64,000 nucleotides of DNA from NCBI GenBank assembly GCA_030220185.1, contig JASPKZ010004571.1:248001-312000 (forward strand), read 5' to 3'. The notes under the pieces are model-generated. The model ran no database searches and was not told the origin of the DNA. It was given only the letters and a program-made list of their open reading frames with translations. This document shows positions 9,010 through 19,689 of the stretch, one piece after another. This DNA is from Diploptera punctata (Eukaryota; Arthropoda; Insecta; Blattodea; Blaberidae). Each line of letters opens with the position of its first letter. Within the stretch, counting starts at the first letter, position 1. The position numbers were made by a program, and so were the translations under genes.

Positions 9010-9990
9010 TTAAAACTTTTTTTTAAATGCAAACACAAATTCTAAAATTTGTTTTTATATGCTGGCAATTATTTCCTTGGTACAATGCAAGTCAATAAAA
9101 GCCCACTTCTTATCAGATCTCTTTTCAGGTAACTTTTTGACTTTGGTTTTTTAGCAATCTGCGCTTGACCTCGTGTTCACTGTTCTCTATGGGGTTGAGA
9201 TCTTAACTCCGGGAAAATGTTTCTATGACTATCAGATAATTAAACAATGACCACATTCTATTTCTTTTTAAACCTTCATATTTTGGATCGATGTCTTGGT
9301 AGAATTTAAAACTTCTCTAATATCGTGGTTACAGCATACTAATGTAGATTTTTTTATGAATACTCAGATAATTTTCCTGTTTCATTTTGGAATCAATGAA
9401 AGTCATGCCACTTATAGCTGTAGATGAAACGCATCCCCGCCCTGTCACATTCCATCCACCCTGTTTAACTCACATGTGAATTACTACTTTTCAATTCTTC
9501 ACTTGTTTTCCACCAGGGGAAAACAATTACCACTTTTGACCATTATTAACATGTATGAATTGGAGTCACTTCTTTCTATTGCTTCGCTTATGTTTGGCGT
9601 TTTCATGCCTTGTTCCTTGCTTTTCTAATAAAATTTCATACTCTTCCTGCATTCCTTTCTAGCTGAAGCTTCCAACAATTCAGAAGTTGTTTTTGGTACA
9701 GTTTTCCAGGGTTCGCTTTTAAGCATATGCAATATGAAAATGTTACCTCGCTCAGATAGGTTTCATTCTTTTTGTGGAATTCTGTACTTCATATTCTATC
9801 CTCTTTTTTGGGTTTCTTATGATCTTGCGTACCGCAATTTTACTGAATATTGCATATTTAGTATTCGTCTTAGCTTCTATAAGATCACATGTAACAATTC
9901 CTCTGTTCATAAATCTTATTGCTTCGTTTTCGCACCATTCGTCTGTCGTTAATCTTAGAGGTATTATTTTTTTTATTTTACAATATAACA
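9010..9990 (-). pseudogene. Tc1-like transposase remnant
   Basis: Minus-strand pieces in order: an N-terminal open stretch (9991 down to 9752, 79 codons, with RLTTDEWCENEAIRF) and a middle block W.V.GRGCVSSTAISGMTF like the Tc1 'VWGCxSxxGxGxLxF' motif near 9400-9470. Near 9200 comes DLNPIENSEHEVKRRL, the canonical Tc1 'SPDLNPIENxWxxVKRR' block that holds the third catalytic acidic region. Frames shift between blocks. No TIRs were found by eye. It is old and dead. 9991-10274 holds nothing recognisable. Confidence 0.65.
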
Positions 9991-10274
9991 ATGATTATTT
10001 TTATATTGCACAGTACAAAACACGAAGAGGACTCATCCACTTTTTAATTGATTCACTTTTGTAGATAAACAAATATAAAATTGATGCACTATTATGGTAT
10101 TACTTAGAAACAAATTTACTTTAACAGAAAATATTGGTTTAATTACTTTAAAATATATATTGAATATTGCAAACTCATATAATGCTATCATCTTGATCGC
10201 TTCTGTAGAAAACGTGCATTATAATTATAAAATAATGCCCTGAGAATAACGAATACCTTTTACAATCATAGAAA

Positions 10275-12515
10275 CATACATAAGTATACCTGGCATCGCC
10301 AGGACTCAAAATCAATCATTGATTATTTCATTGCAAATAATAAGATTTTTAAATTGTTTCTCGATGTCAGAACCTATAGAGGATATGATATTGGTTCAGA
10401 TCACTACCTAGTAGAAGCAAAAATAAGATTTCCACCAAGATGGTTAAAAAAGAAGAAACAACAACAGAGCATAGAACGAAAGTACAAGGTAAAATTATTT
10501 TATGATGACAGCATTAAATGGTTATATTCGAGAAGAATTCAGCAATATATGGCTACAACTCCAGAAAGTAATGATGTCGAAGAAGAATGGAAAAACATTA
10601 AAATGATAATTCAAAATGCAGCTAATGGAACTAGGAAAAGTAAATATACAACAAAGAAGAAATAGAACTCTAGAAATCTGGGATGATCAAATAAAACAAT
10701 TGATTGAAGAAAAAATGCAGCTTATAAAAAATATTTGAACACAAAGAAAGCAGAAAATGAAATAGAATTCAAACGCTGTAGAGCTATTGTTAAGAGGGAA
10801 ATAAGAAAGAGACATAGGAAAACATGGTTATATTTTGTTACACATTTAGAATCAGATTTGCATAAGCTCCAACCTAATGCCTTCAAAATATTATAACATT
10901 TGAATAAAGGTACCAAAATTAATTGCGGAGTAACAAAAGAAGATTTTTTCAATTATTATAAAAGTCTTTGGACTGACAATAGCTATGAAGATACAATTTT
11001 CCGAAATAATAATGAGACAGATTCCATAATATAATTGGAAGAATTGAACAATAGTTTAAAGAAATTAAAAAAATGGGAAGGCAACTGGCACAGATGGATT
11101 GAATTCTGAATTGTACAAATATGCAGGCAACAGTTCCATGAAAGACTGTTGCCCTTCCTTAATAATGTATTCAAAAATGCAGATATACCACAAGAATGGA
11201 AGACAAGCATTGTTATACCCCTGTTCAAGAAAGGAGACAAGAGAAAAATGGACAACTATAGGGGAATCAGTTTGTTAAACACATGCTACAAAATTTATGC
11301 AGACATTTTAAATGGAAAATTGAAAAGTTTCAGTGAATAATTCCTTATGGAATGTCAAAATGGATTTAGGAAAGGACGATCTTATATTGATTCAGCATTT
11401 TCTGTTAAACTATTGCTTGAAAAAAGAAGAGAATTCAACTTAGAAACACATTTTGCTTTCATAGATTTTGAAAAAGCATTCGACACAGTCAAGAGATCAA
11501 AACTCTTAAATATATTGGAAGACAGAAATACACCAAATTTACTTCGGCAGAACATACAAAATATTTACAAAGACAACACCATAAAGATTAAATTAAATAA
11601 CAGATTTTCTGAAGAAGGAATTATAAATCGTGGTGTGAGACAAGGCTGCCCCCTATCCCCAACACTCTTTGCAATTTATATCAATGAAGTAATATGTTGC
11701 TGGAACAAAAAATATAAATTTGGAATAAGAATATCAGAAAATAGAAAATTAAACACCATATTGTTTGCAGATGACCAAATAATAATAGCAAATTCCGAAG
11801 ATAATCTACAGAAAGGTCTGTATGAACTTAACAAAATTACAGAAGAATATGGATTAAAGATATCTACAGAAAAAAAAAACAAAAATTATGGCATTTCAAG
11901 GTGTAGATCCTGTCAGAAGTAAAATTGTACTGGACAATAAAATTTTGGAGCAGGTGAATAATTTTACATATCTAGGATGCAATATCTCATATGAAGAAGA
12001 AAAAGATGTAAATGCAAAAATATCTAAATTTTAAAGAATTTTAGGGTTAATAAATTCTATCTTCAAGCCACAGTTAGTCCAAAAGCATTCAAGACTGAAA
12101 GTGTATAAAACACTGGCTCTTCCAACTCTTTTGTATGGTAGCGAAGTATGGACGTTGAAACAGAAGGATATACAGAGACTTAGATCTGCTGAAATGAGAT
12201 ATCTTCGGAGGACTGCAGGATACACACTACTAGATCACAAAAAAAATGAAGACATCTTAGAAGAATTACACATGGAATCTTTAGAAAACAAAATTTCTGA
12301 TTATAAGTCAAGATGGATGCAACATGTTCATCGAATGGAAGATCACAGAATACCCAAACAAATGTTAAGATATCAACCTGCAGGAAGAAGAAGACCAGGA
12401 CGTCCACTCAAAAGACTTTTGGATGGTGTTTCTCTTGAGGCCGAAACAGGTCAACAAATGGCTAAAATTCGTGAATGTACTATGATGATGATGATGATGA
12501 TGCCCTGCATGCAGT
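10275..12515 (+). mobile_element. LINE L-B, most complete copy (endonuclease end, RT, C-terminus)
   Basis: It begins inside the apurinic-type endonuclease domain: DSKSIIDYFIAN then GYDIGSDHYLVEAKI, where SDH is the terminal catalytic motif. After a linker (10450-11040) come RT blocks: EWKTSIVIPLFKKGD and NYRGISLL, QNGFRKGRS, FAFIDFEKAFDTV (catalytic D), RGVRQGCPLSPTLF, and ILFADDQIII (catalytic ADD pair). From 12101 the C-terminal module TLALPTLLYGSEVWTL, RRTAGYTLLDHKK, HVHRMEDHRIPK and RRPGRPLKRLLDG follows. It ends in GAATGTACT and (ATG)n. Frameshifts and stops at about 10665, 11036, 11340 and 11922 kill it. The domain order is that of RTE-like LINEs; the clade call is inference. Confidence 0.9.
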
Positions 12516-12692
12516 ATGAATAAGAATGTATCATTATTAAATTGATTTACTGTAAATATTTGATTTAGCTGTTACAAGAAATTCTTATCTGAAAGCTAGA
12601 GTTATAAATAATGCGATGATTGTATTCCAAGTAAGAATTAATGCTGTAGAACAAAGTAAATACTGCGATGATCCTGAAGCCTAAGTCAATAC

Positions 12693-13346
12693 TTACTTAC
12701 TTACTCACTGGCACTATCGAACCCGTAGGTTCATGGCCGCGCGGACATAAGCTCTCCATAAATCCCTATCCGGAGCTAATGCTTTCCAATCATTCCCTGT
12801 ATAATCTACTTCCCTCAAATCATAGTTAATGTTGTTCTCCCACCTCATTCTTGGTCTACCAACTGGGCGTTTTCCCTCTGGATTTCCTACAAGAAGCTTC
12901 CATGCACGTCTTTCATTCCCCATACGTGCAACATGTCCTGCCCATCGCAGTCTACGAGACTTAACTGTTCTTATTATATCTGGCTTCCTATACAGACCAT
13001 GTAGTTCGTTGTTACGAAGTCTTCTCCATTCACCTGTCTGCTCATCTCTCTTTGGTCCAAAAATTTTCCTAAGTACTTTATTCTCAAATACTCGTAATCT
13101 CCTTTCCTCTCTTAAAGTAAGAGTCCATGTTTCGCACCCATATAATATAACTGGTAGAATAATAGTTTTATATATTTTCAGCTTAACGTTTTTTTAAAGG
13201 AGTTGGGACATCAAGAGTCTCTGCAATGCATAATAGCATGCATTTCCAGAATTGAGCCTATGTTTAATTTCTTTGTGCGTCTCATTCCTATTTGTGATTA
13301 TTGTTCCTAGGTATTTGAATTCAGCCACTTCCTCAAAATTTCCCTC
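12693..13346 (-). mobile_element. LINE L-A, 5'-truncated, with 9-bp TSD
   Basis: Minus strand: L-A C-terminus (HVARMGNERRAWKLLVG, GRPRMRWENNINYDLR, AAMNLRVR) and a (TAAG)n tail at the low-coordinate end. The direct repeat AGTCAATAC at 12684-12692 and 13347-13355 marks the target duplication. The ORF is interrupted by small indels. Confidence 0.93.
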
Positions 13347-13509
13347 AGTCAATACAAGAGTAAATACTGTTTCATTGTATATTGGTACTTTTTTAGTACA
13401 TTAGCATAACTGAAATAATTTTGAACGCTTAAAATTACTACTATTACTTTTCACGTCGATTTAACACTCGCAATTATTGATTTATTATTAATATTATCAC
13501 AAAGATATG

Positions 13510-13648
13510 TGAACCAAAGTCACGGATTAAAACTCCGAGAAGGAAATTCCATGTGGCAATTTCTTCCCCCATGGGAACTCAAACCAGCACAAGTCCCGTA
13601 GCTCTACGCCAAAACCTATTGCCTTAACCACTCGGCTACGGCGTGGGG
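13510..13648 (-). mobile_element. SINE S2, 3'-truncated
   Basis: Minus strand: CCGTAGCCGAGTGGTTAAGG (A box) and CTGGTTTGAGTTCCC (B box), followed by CATGGGGGAAGAAATT. It has the same head as the longer S2 at 46733. The rest of the window to 13990 is AT-rich without recognisable content. Confidence 0.75.
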
Positions 13649-13991
13649 CGATCTTTTAGACAGGTCTAATGACAAAGACAATTTTTTTACTCTCGTATAA
13701 ATAGTAATTTTTATGTACTTTATCCAAATATGTTTCTCTGAGGATCGAACACAGATACCTTTAAGCTTTCATAGTTACTCTTCTACGGATAAATAAAACA
13801 CGCGTGTTAGCTTTCATAAAATATTTGTGTTAAGCATTTAAATAACAAAAATCAATAGAATATGACTAGCAGTCAATTTTGACTGCTTCTCTCTAGTTGC
13901 ATGCAGTGTTTGAGAAGGTATGAATTCAGTACGAAACCTCTTACGATTGCAACAAGCGTTTAAATTTGTTAATAAGCCAACTTACCTCAAA

Positions 13992-14550
13992 CTAACTAAC
14001 TCATTGTCTCTATCGAATCCGTAGGTCCATGGCCGCTCAGACATAAGCTTTCCATACATCCCTATCCTGAGCTGTTTTCCAATCATTCCCTGTATAATCT
14101 ACTTCCCTCAAATCATGGCTAATGTTATTCTCCCATCCCATTCTTGGTCTACCAACTAGGCGATTTTCCTCTGGTTTTCCTACAAGAAGCTTCTATGCGC
14201 CTCTCTCATTACCAATTCGGGCCACATGTCCTGCCCATCTCAGTCTATGAGACTTAACATTTCTTATTATACCTGGCTTCCTATAAAGACCATGTAGTTC
14301 ACAGTTATGTAGTCTTCTCCATTCACCTGTCTGTTCGTCTCTCTTTAGTTCAAAATTTTTCCCAGAACTGTATTCTCAAATACTCGTAATCTCCTTCCCT
14401 CCCTTAAAGTAAGAGGCCATGTTTCGCATGCATATAATATAACTGGTACAATAACAGTTTTATACATTTTCAGATTAACGTGTATTGAAAGGAGTTGAGA
14501 CAACAAGAGTCCCTGTAATGCATAATAGCACGCATTTCCAGAACTGAGCC
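13992..14550 (-). mobile_element. LINE L-A, 5'-truncated, diverged
   Basis: The 3' end (complement of GGTTCGATAG) has an (AGTT)n-type tail at 13990. The C-terminal coding region is present with many substitutions and frameshifts. It stops inside the 'LNSGNACYYALQ' region near 14550. No clear TSD. Older than the 12693 copy. Confidence 0.88.
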
Positions 14551-14610
14551 TTATTTTCTTATTTTTACATAGGCCTACTATATAAAGGTGTAGGTGAAGC
14601 GAACACTACA

Positions 14611-14847
14611 GGCCTCAGGAGGTCCTTCGGGTAGTAAGAGGTTAAGGCTCCCAGTTTTTCTGGACATTTGGCACTTGATGTCAGCCCGACTGTCAGCCAA
14701 CTTTATCCCCAGAACAAGCGTCTGGTACTAATTTCCGTTAGATGCTGATTTCACCACAGGGCCTAAAGGTTTGTGTCAGTTTAAAAATTTTGACCCCACC
14801 GGCTTATAGCTTAATGCCTTAACTACTATACCACCGCGTGCCCCCCG
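14611..14847 (-). mobile_element. SINE S3, near full-length, diverged
   Basis: The minus strand runs from the head GCACGCGGTGGTATAGTAG through a tRNA-like region (B box degenerate), then a body AACTGACACAAACC, AGACGCTTGTTCTGGGG and a 3' end CTACCCGAAGGACC. It matches the copies at 23011, 29143 and 54024. Confidence 0.8.
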
Positions 14848-14876
14848 AATAAGTTAATAAATGACATCATAGTAAT

Positions 14877-15010
14877 ATCCACCCATAGTAATTCTGCCCG
14901 AGTGCAGGTCTTTCACCGCAGTTATAGCATTTTCATGCTATGCTTTGCTTCTTTGCTAGGGAATTATTGGTGTGGAATTTTCCAGTTGCTTTCCACATCG
15001 GTGAACGATG
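14877..15010 (-). mobile_element. SINE S1a tail fragment
   Basis: Only the 3' half of S1a is present (complement of TTCCACACCGGTG... to TACTATGGGTGG). It stops at the edge of the foldback element at about 15011, which may have cut it. Confidence 0.75.
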
Positions 15011-15472
15011 TTAATGTTAAAAAATAATAGATTAAAAAAGTTAAAGCAACATAACGAAATAAAAAGTGAAAAATAATTTTAATTTCCAACGCGCTTGGGA
15101 TAAAATTAAAGTGGCCAACAAAAAAATCATCTCCAACACGTCTACAATAAAACTAGAGTTATCTAAAAAAAAATAATTTTACCATCAAAAGCGTGGGTGC
15201 TCTATATCAATTAATATATTTGATAATAAACTTTTGAAAAATCTCTAAGAAGAAAACTTAAAGGCATAAAAAGCACCCCACGCTTTTGATGGTAAAATTA
15301 CTTTTTTTGTAGATAACTCTAGTTTTATTCTAGATGTGTTGAAGATGATTTTTTTTACCACTTTAATTTTATTCCAAGCGTGTTGGAAATTAAAATTATT
15401 TTTCATCTTTTAGTTCGGTTTTCTAATAAAGCGTGTTGTTTTAGTTTTTTTAACTATTATTTATTTTTAGTT
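15011..15472. mobile_element. Foldback element: ~190-bp inverted arms, ~60-bp loop
   Basis: The left arm (15025-15212) and right arm (15272-15470) are inverted copies, about 85-90% alike. They share TTTTAATTTCCAAC, TAAAATTAAAGTGG, ACTAGAGTTATCTA and TTACCATCAAAAGCGTGG. The arms end in AT-rich ...AAAAAAGTTAAAGCAAC / complement. No ORF. It resembles a foldback MITE; no TSD is evident. Confidence 0.8.
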
Positions 15473-15474
15473 TT

Positions 15475-16202
15475 ACTGATTGTCATAAACCGGAATCCCA
15501 TGAAAATGTAATTGCTTACGCTATGTTTAGTGTCTACGCACGAATATATTTGCATTTTTTTAATTATTATTATCTAACATTATTCTAATATTTTGGAATA
15601 TTTTAATATAGATAAACAGTTACAGTTAATCGTATCCTTCTCATATTTTTTTTTGGATAAACTACATTGTGGTAAGTTTACAAAATTATCATTAATATTT
15701 TTCATAATAAGATAAAAATGTAAATATCTTTAAATTCTATATTATTGTAGTATGAGCTAAATGCATTACTCTTCTAAAAAAACCCCTCGTGGCCGGATTT
15801 ATACCAGCGAACTATGGATTACTGAAATTATATACTGCTACAGTCCACCGGTCTACCAACTGAGCAACCAGAGGATATAATACTAAAGTTCTTACAATGA
15901 TGGACTAAAAATAGATACGTCCACAACCTATTACCCGGTCTTTATTTTGTTGATGTCCTGAAGATCCTGGCCACGATCTTAGAAAAAAATTATGTAATTA
16001 TAGTATTGTCATTGGTTCTTTAGAATGTATTATTACTTTAATCCTGGCTATTTGGCTGCAATAAAATTATTATCATTGGTCCTTTACAAGTATACAAAGT
16101 TTCAAGCCGATCCAGGTTTTTTATGTGGGTGAAAATCGTGTTGAAATATTCCGTTACATAGATACAGATACAGGTGAAACTAATATAAAGCGTGTAAAAA
16201 TG
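15475..16202. other. Mostly unassigned AT-rich DNA around the tRNA pseudogene
   Basis: 15475-15783 shows nothing recognisable. 15876-16202 contains a segment ending GATACAGGTGAAACTAATA, of the kind found near the 3' ends of many dispersed arthropod repeats. I cannot assign a family. Confidence 0.3.
15784..15874 (-). pseudogene. tRNA-Tyr(GTA) pseudogene with intron
   Basis: Minus strand: CCTCTGG acceptor, TTGCTCAGTTGGTAGACC D-arm, then GGTGGACTGTAG with anticodon GTA. An 18-nt intron CAGTATATAATTTCAGTA follows directly after position 37, as in animal tRNA-Tyr genes. Then ATCCATAG, T-arm CGCTGG..CCGGC, and 3' acceptor CACGAGG. Defects: two acceptor mismatches, a D-stem mismatch (GACC for GAGC), and a mutated B box (GTATAAAT for GTTCAAAT). 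Probably not transcribed. Confidence 0.75.
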
Positions 16203-16375
16203 ATGATTACCGGCTGATTCTCGGGGACCGTTGAGCCCTAAGCTTCCTGACATTTGCCTTGCAGGTGAGGCAGAAGCCCGAAGAAACCCTCACTCAGGAG
16301 CCTATCCCGACCGGGAATCAAACCCGTGACCGCTGTGTGACAAGGCAGCACGCTCACGAGACCACAGCGGTGGAC
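16203..16375 (-). mobile_element. SINE S1 head and body, tail missing
   Basis: Minus strand: GTCCACCGCTGTGGTCTCGTG, B box GGGTTTGATTCCC, body CTCACCTGCAAGGCAAATG, ending near CGGTAATCATC. About 15% diverged. The short segment after CCCCGAGAATC looks more like the type-b than the type-a junction. Confidence 0.75.
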
Positions 16376-17439
16376 AAGAATAATATAAAGGAATAAATAA
16401 CTTACAGACCTAATTAAATCTGAGTTTTCGTGAATAGTTTTTCGTGTTTGCAGACTTATTACATTATTTGAGAATAGAATACATGTAAATATCTATAATT
16501 AAATTATGACAAATTAAAGTGATGAAAAAATTTAATGATAATGTTCTGCAAAATAATTGATAAATAAAGTCGTTAAATAGCATATATATGTTGGCAGTAT
16601 CACGTGATTCCATAGTGCAAATCGCTTCGCATTTGTGGGCGCATGTCTATGGTGTCTGTCTGGGATTTAGAAAAATTTCTCACTGCGTTTAATGGAAACT
16701 TTATCCATGAATTATCCCAGTAAAAAAGTAAATTCATTTGTAGAGCCACAGCGCGTAGAGCTGCAGTTGTTGGTTCATTCAATCACGCAAATTAATTAAA
16801 ATCTAAATTTCTTTACTTTCATTTGGGATGTACTTACAAATAAGAAAAATGAAATGTGTAAGAATATTCTAAAACAACACAAAAAATAATTAGAATGTTT
16901 GATATAGCTAATTCGTGTCCAACTCAGAGTCGGATCTGGGGATCAAATGAGATGATAGCATATATTTGTAGATGTTTGTGAGCGACAAGTATACAGGATG
17001 AATACACGAAACGAAACAAGTTAAATCAGATAAATATAAACACATAGTGGAATGAAATTTGTGGGAGAAACCTCGAGAAAACAGGCCCAAGCTCCGTTCC
17101 GATCACCATAAAATCAACATGGAGTGATCGAGACTCGATCTCGAGACCCTATCTAGAATATTAATTATATTAATTCTATAAAAAGCTTAGATAATTTGTA
17201 TTCCTTAATAAAATATTAAGCTTTTTGAAAAATACTCTCATATATATTGCAATGCTGTAGACATAATGTAATAATATACTGTTACTTACTTCATGTTGAT
17301 CCAAAGTATATCTGGGATTCCATTCAGCCATCTTCACTTATCGAATTCAACTTGATGAACACATTAACGGACTTACAGTATTTATAGCGCGCACTACACC
17401 AAAAAGTTCAATGTTGGAAGTGTTAATGTCCATATGATT
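16376..17439. other. No recognisable feature
   Basis: AT-rich sequence. Three short ORFs of 60-70 codons show no family motifs and no codon bias I can see. A palindromic GACTCGATCTCGAGACC lies near 17130, without context. Confidence 0.3.
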
Positions 17440-17930
17440 ACTCTAGGGTTATATTGCAACTCAATTACAGGTATGTGCTGTTTTATTCCATATTATTGGA
17501 AGGGGGGTTTTCTTTCCCCCTCTACCAACCATAAGTAGGCTAATGGGACAATATTGCAGGTCGGAAGGGCGGTGGTAAACCATCTATTGTTCAGTATTGA
17601 CAATAGACAAAACAGGTAATAGACTGTCCCTTCTTCAGCAGCTTGGTTAATTTTTATATTGTAATCCTCCCAAGGAATGTGGTGTGGGGATGGATACTGG
17701 ATGGGAACACAACTCACAAAGGAAGTACAATCATATTGATAACATTCCCCGTATTTAGGAAAGACACAGAAAACACTAATTGAAAACTGCACATTTGTGA
17801 ATAAATAATACTTCCCTTCGACTGGGCTGTAGGAACAAAAGAAACTACCTGTAAAAGTAGTAAACGGAATAGAAAGTATACCCTACCACCCAGTTTTTTT
17901 GTACGACTGCTTTGAAATATTTAATTAATA
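17440..17930. repeat. Duplicated locus, copy 2 (without LINE insertions)
   Basis: It matches 2586-4130 minus the two LINE insertions: CTAGGGTTATATTGCAACT, ATTGGAAGG/GGGGTTTTC, TTTAGGAAAGAC/ACAGAAAAC and CTTCCCTTCGACTGGGCTGTAG. It gives the empty target for both insertions. A poly-G run of 6 replaces the L-J insertion point. Confidence 0.8.
17584..17748 (-). pseudogene. Decayed coding exon, copy 2
   Basis: Same minus-strand segment as 3132-3311, with QYPSPHHIPWEDYNIK and AAEEGTVYYL. An 11-bp deletion removes the codons after YYL, and a one-base loss upstream shifts frame. The resulting 99-codon ORF here is therefore a composite of frames and not the original protein. Confidence 0.4.
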
Positions 17931-18039
17931 CGTACATTTTTTCTTCAGTATTTATTTTTTTATAGTTACATGAAACAAAATATTTAAGCATTAGTTTATA
18001 AAAGTGTATATATGAAAAAAAAATTGATATATGTAATTG

Positions 18040-18570
18040 TTATTCTCCAGTTATGTTATATGGATGAGAAACATGGACTCTTAGAAAATATTTGATAATA
18101 AAGTTCTTAGGATAATTTTTGACCAAGGAGAGATTGATAGATAAGGCCATATAGCAGTGAGGTACATGACCTTTATGAGAATCAGATATAATAAGAAATG
18201 TTAAGTCTCGTAGACAGGAATGGGCAGGACATGTGCATTAATGAGTTATGTATTGTCCGCAGACGAAGTGAATGAAAGCGGTAGGTATTTCATACGTCAT
18301 GAGTGTTCCTTTATTCTCAGGTAGTATGCAATTGTATCGTTTGCAATTCCCCGTGCCTCCTTGGTCACGTGCTTTTATTCTCTTCGTCTGTGGACTATAG
18401 GAGAGACATGGAATCTCCTTGTACGAAAAGTAGGGGGGAAATGTCCAGTAGGCAGACCAAGAATGATGTGGGGAATAACATTAACCACGATTTGAGTGAA
18501 GTCGATTATGTATGGATGATTCGAAATATTATATCGGAACGCGGATGTATGGACTTAGTGCCAGAGAGTT
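18040..18570 (+). pseudogene. LINE L-A, old copy interrupted by a MITE
   Basis: CCAGTTATGTTATATGGATGAGAAACATGG through GTCTCGTAGACAGG, then after the MITE at 18255-18395 it resumes with GGAATCTCCTTGTACG, GTAGGCAGACCAAGAATG and AACATTAACCACGATTTGAG. The end, CGGATGTATGGACTTAGTGCC, is scrambled. Heavily diverged. Confidence 0.75.
18255..18395. mobile_element. 141-bp MITE with ~26-bp TIRs, nested in L-A
   Basis: Left end GTCCGCAGACGAAGTGAATG... and right end ...CTCTTCGTCTGTGGAC are inverted copies with a few mismatches (about 22 of 26 paired). It interrupts the L-A reading between HVxxM and ERxAW. Flanks are TAT-like on both sides but an exact TSD is not certain. No coding capacity. Confidence 0.7.
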
Positions 18571-18589
18571 AGATACTTTATGTATGTAT

Positions 18590-18830
18590 CTAAGGTTAAA
18601 TTTCTTGCCTGTAATCCTGAGGGTTGGGGGTTCAAACTCAACAAAACTGTTGTTTTTGGTTTGGAAAAATCCAAAGGACAAGTCCTCTGGAACGGACTTC
18701 AAGTCCCGAATCTTAATATTTTCAGACTCCTAAAATAACCTCAAGCCAAAATTAACTTCTTAGGGAAATTTAGTCTGCTGCCCTTCTCATCAAGTAATAT
18801 CTTAGTTGCCTGTTAGACGTCTCTTTAAGG
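18590..18830 (+). mobile_element. SINE S4, partial, diverged
   Basis: It shares GACAAGTCCTCTGGAACGG, GAATCTTAATATTTTCAG, TTAACTTCTTAGG and TATCTTAGTTGCCTGTTAGA with the minus-strand S4 at 58160-58463. The tRNA head is only vaguely visible (GGGTTGGGGGTTCAAACTC). 18831-18922 adds a (CA)n-like run. Confidence 0.55.
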
Positions 18831-18922
18831 TACACACATACACACACATCCACGAAGTCCCGCCTTGTAGATCCTAGTGGTAAGGCATAATGCATTTGCG
18901 CGCAGATAGTTGACATGTGCTA

Positions 18923-19230
18923 GTTCTTCTTCTTCTTATACTTAATTTTTAGAACTTTCATCCTGTTTATTTCCAAAATCACTCCTCGGAGGAAGACGTA
19001 TTGGATGTGCATTCACTGTCTATCCATCTCTTGGCTGGTCTTCCTCTTGTTCTTCTCCCGTCCATTGGTCTATCTTCCTTAGCTCTTTTTGCAAGCCGGT
19101 TTTCTTCCATTCTTTGTATATGACCCTTCCAATATTTTCGTCTACCTATAATAAATTTGGTTATGTCTTGAATATGGCATTTGTCCCTAATTTCTGTGTT
19201 GTGTATTTTATCAAATAAGTTCAAGTACCC
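18923..19230 (-). pseudogene. LINE L-K, 5'-truncated C-terminus
   Basis: The minus strand reads DKIHNTEIRDKCHIQDI, YWKGHIQRMEENRLAKRA and DGRRTRGRPAKRWID, then a stop. A short 3' UTR with (GAA)n at 18925 follows. It is related to L-C in layout. An L-A copy abuts it at 19231 and may have inserted into it. Confidence 0.75.
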
Positions 19231-19650
19231 ATTACTCACTGGCACTATCGAATCCGTCGGTTCATGGCCGAACGCGCATAAAATCCATAAATCGCTATCC
19301 TGAGGTAGTATTTTCCAATCATCCCCTATATATTCTAGTTCCCTCAAATCAAGGTTAATATTATTCTCCCACCTCATTCTTTATCTATCAACTGGACTTC
19401 TTCCCTACCAGAAGCTTCCATGCACCTCTTTCATTCCCCATTCGCAGCACATGTCTTGCCCCTCATAGTCTACGACATTATCTGCTTTCCTATAAAGTTA
19501 ATGTAGCTCACAGTTATGTGGTCTTCTCAATTCACCTGTCTGTTCATCTCTCTTTGGTCCAAATGTTCGTAAGAACTTATTCTCAAATACTCGTAATCTC
19601 TTTTTATAGCTACCTTAAAGTACGAGTCCATATTTCCTCAACCATATAAT
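19231..19650 (-). pseudogene. LINE L-A, 5'-truncated, diverged
   Basis: The 3' end (complement of GATAGTGCCAGTGAGTAATG) is at 19231. The coding part MRWENNINLDLRELEYIGDD and upstream pieces have indels. It ends near CATATAATATAATAC. No clear TSD. Confidence 0.82.
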
Positions 19651-19689
19651 ATAATACACAATACATCCATATATCTGGGAGAAGAACTT

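Noticed and set aside
12829..13197. 122-codon plus-strand ORF opposite L-A
   Set aside because: The same antisense frame is open in other L-A copies (for example minus 49718-49942, 55598-55822) because of the LINE sequence; no independent motif.
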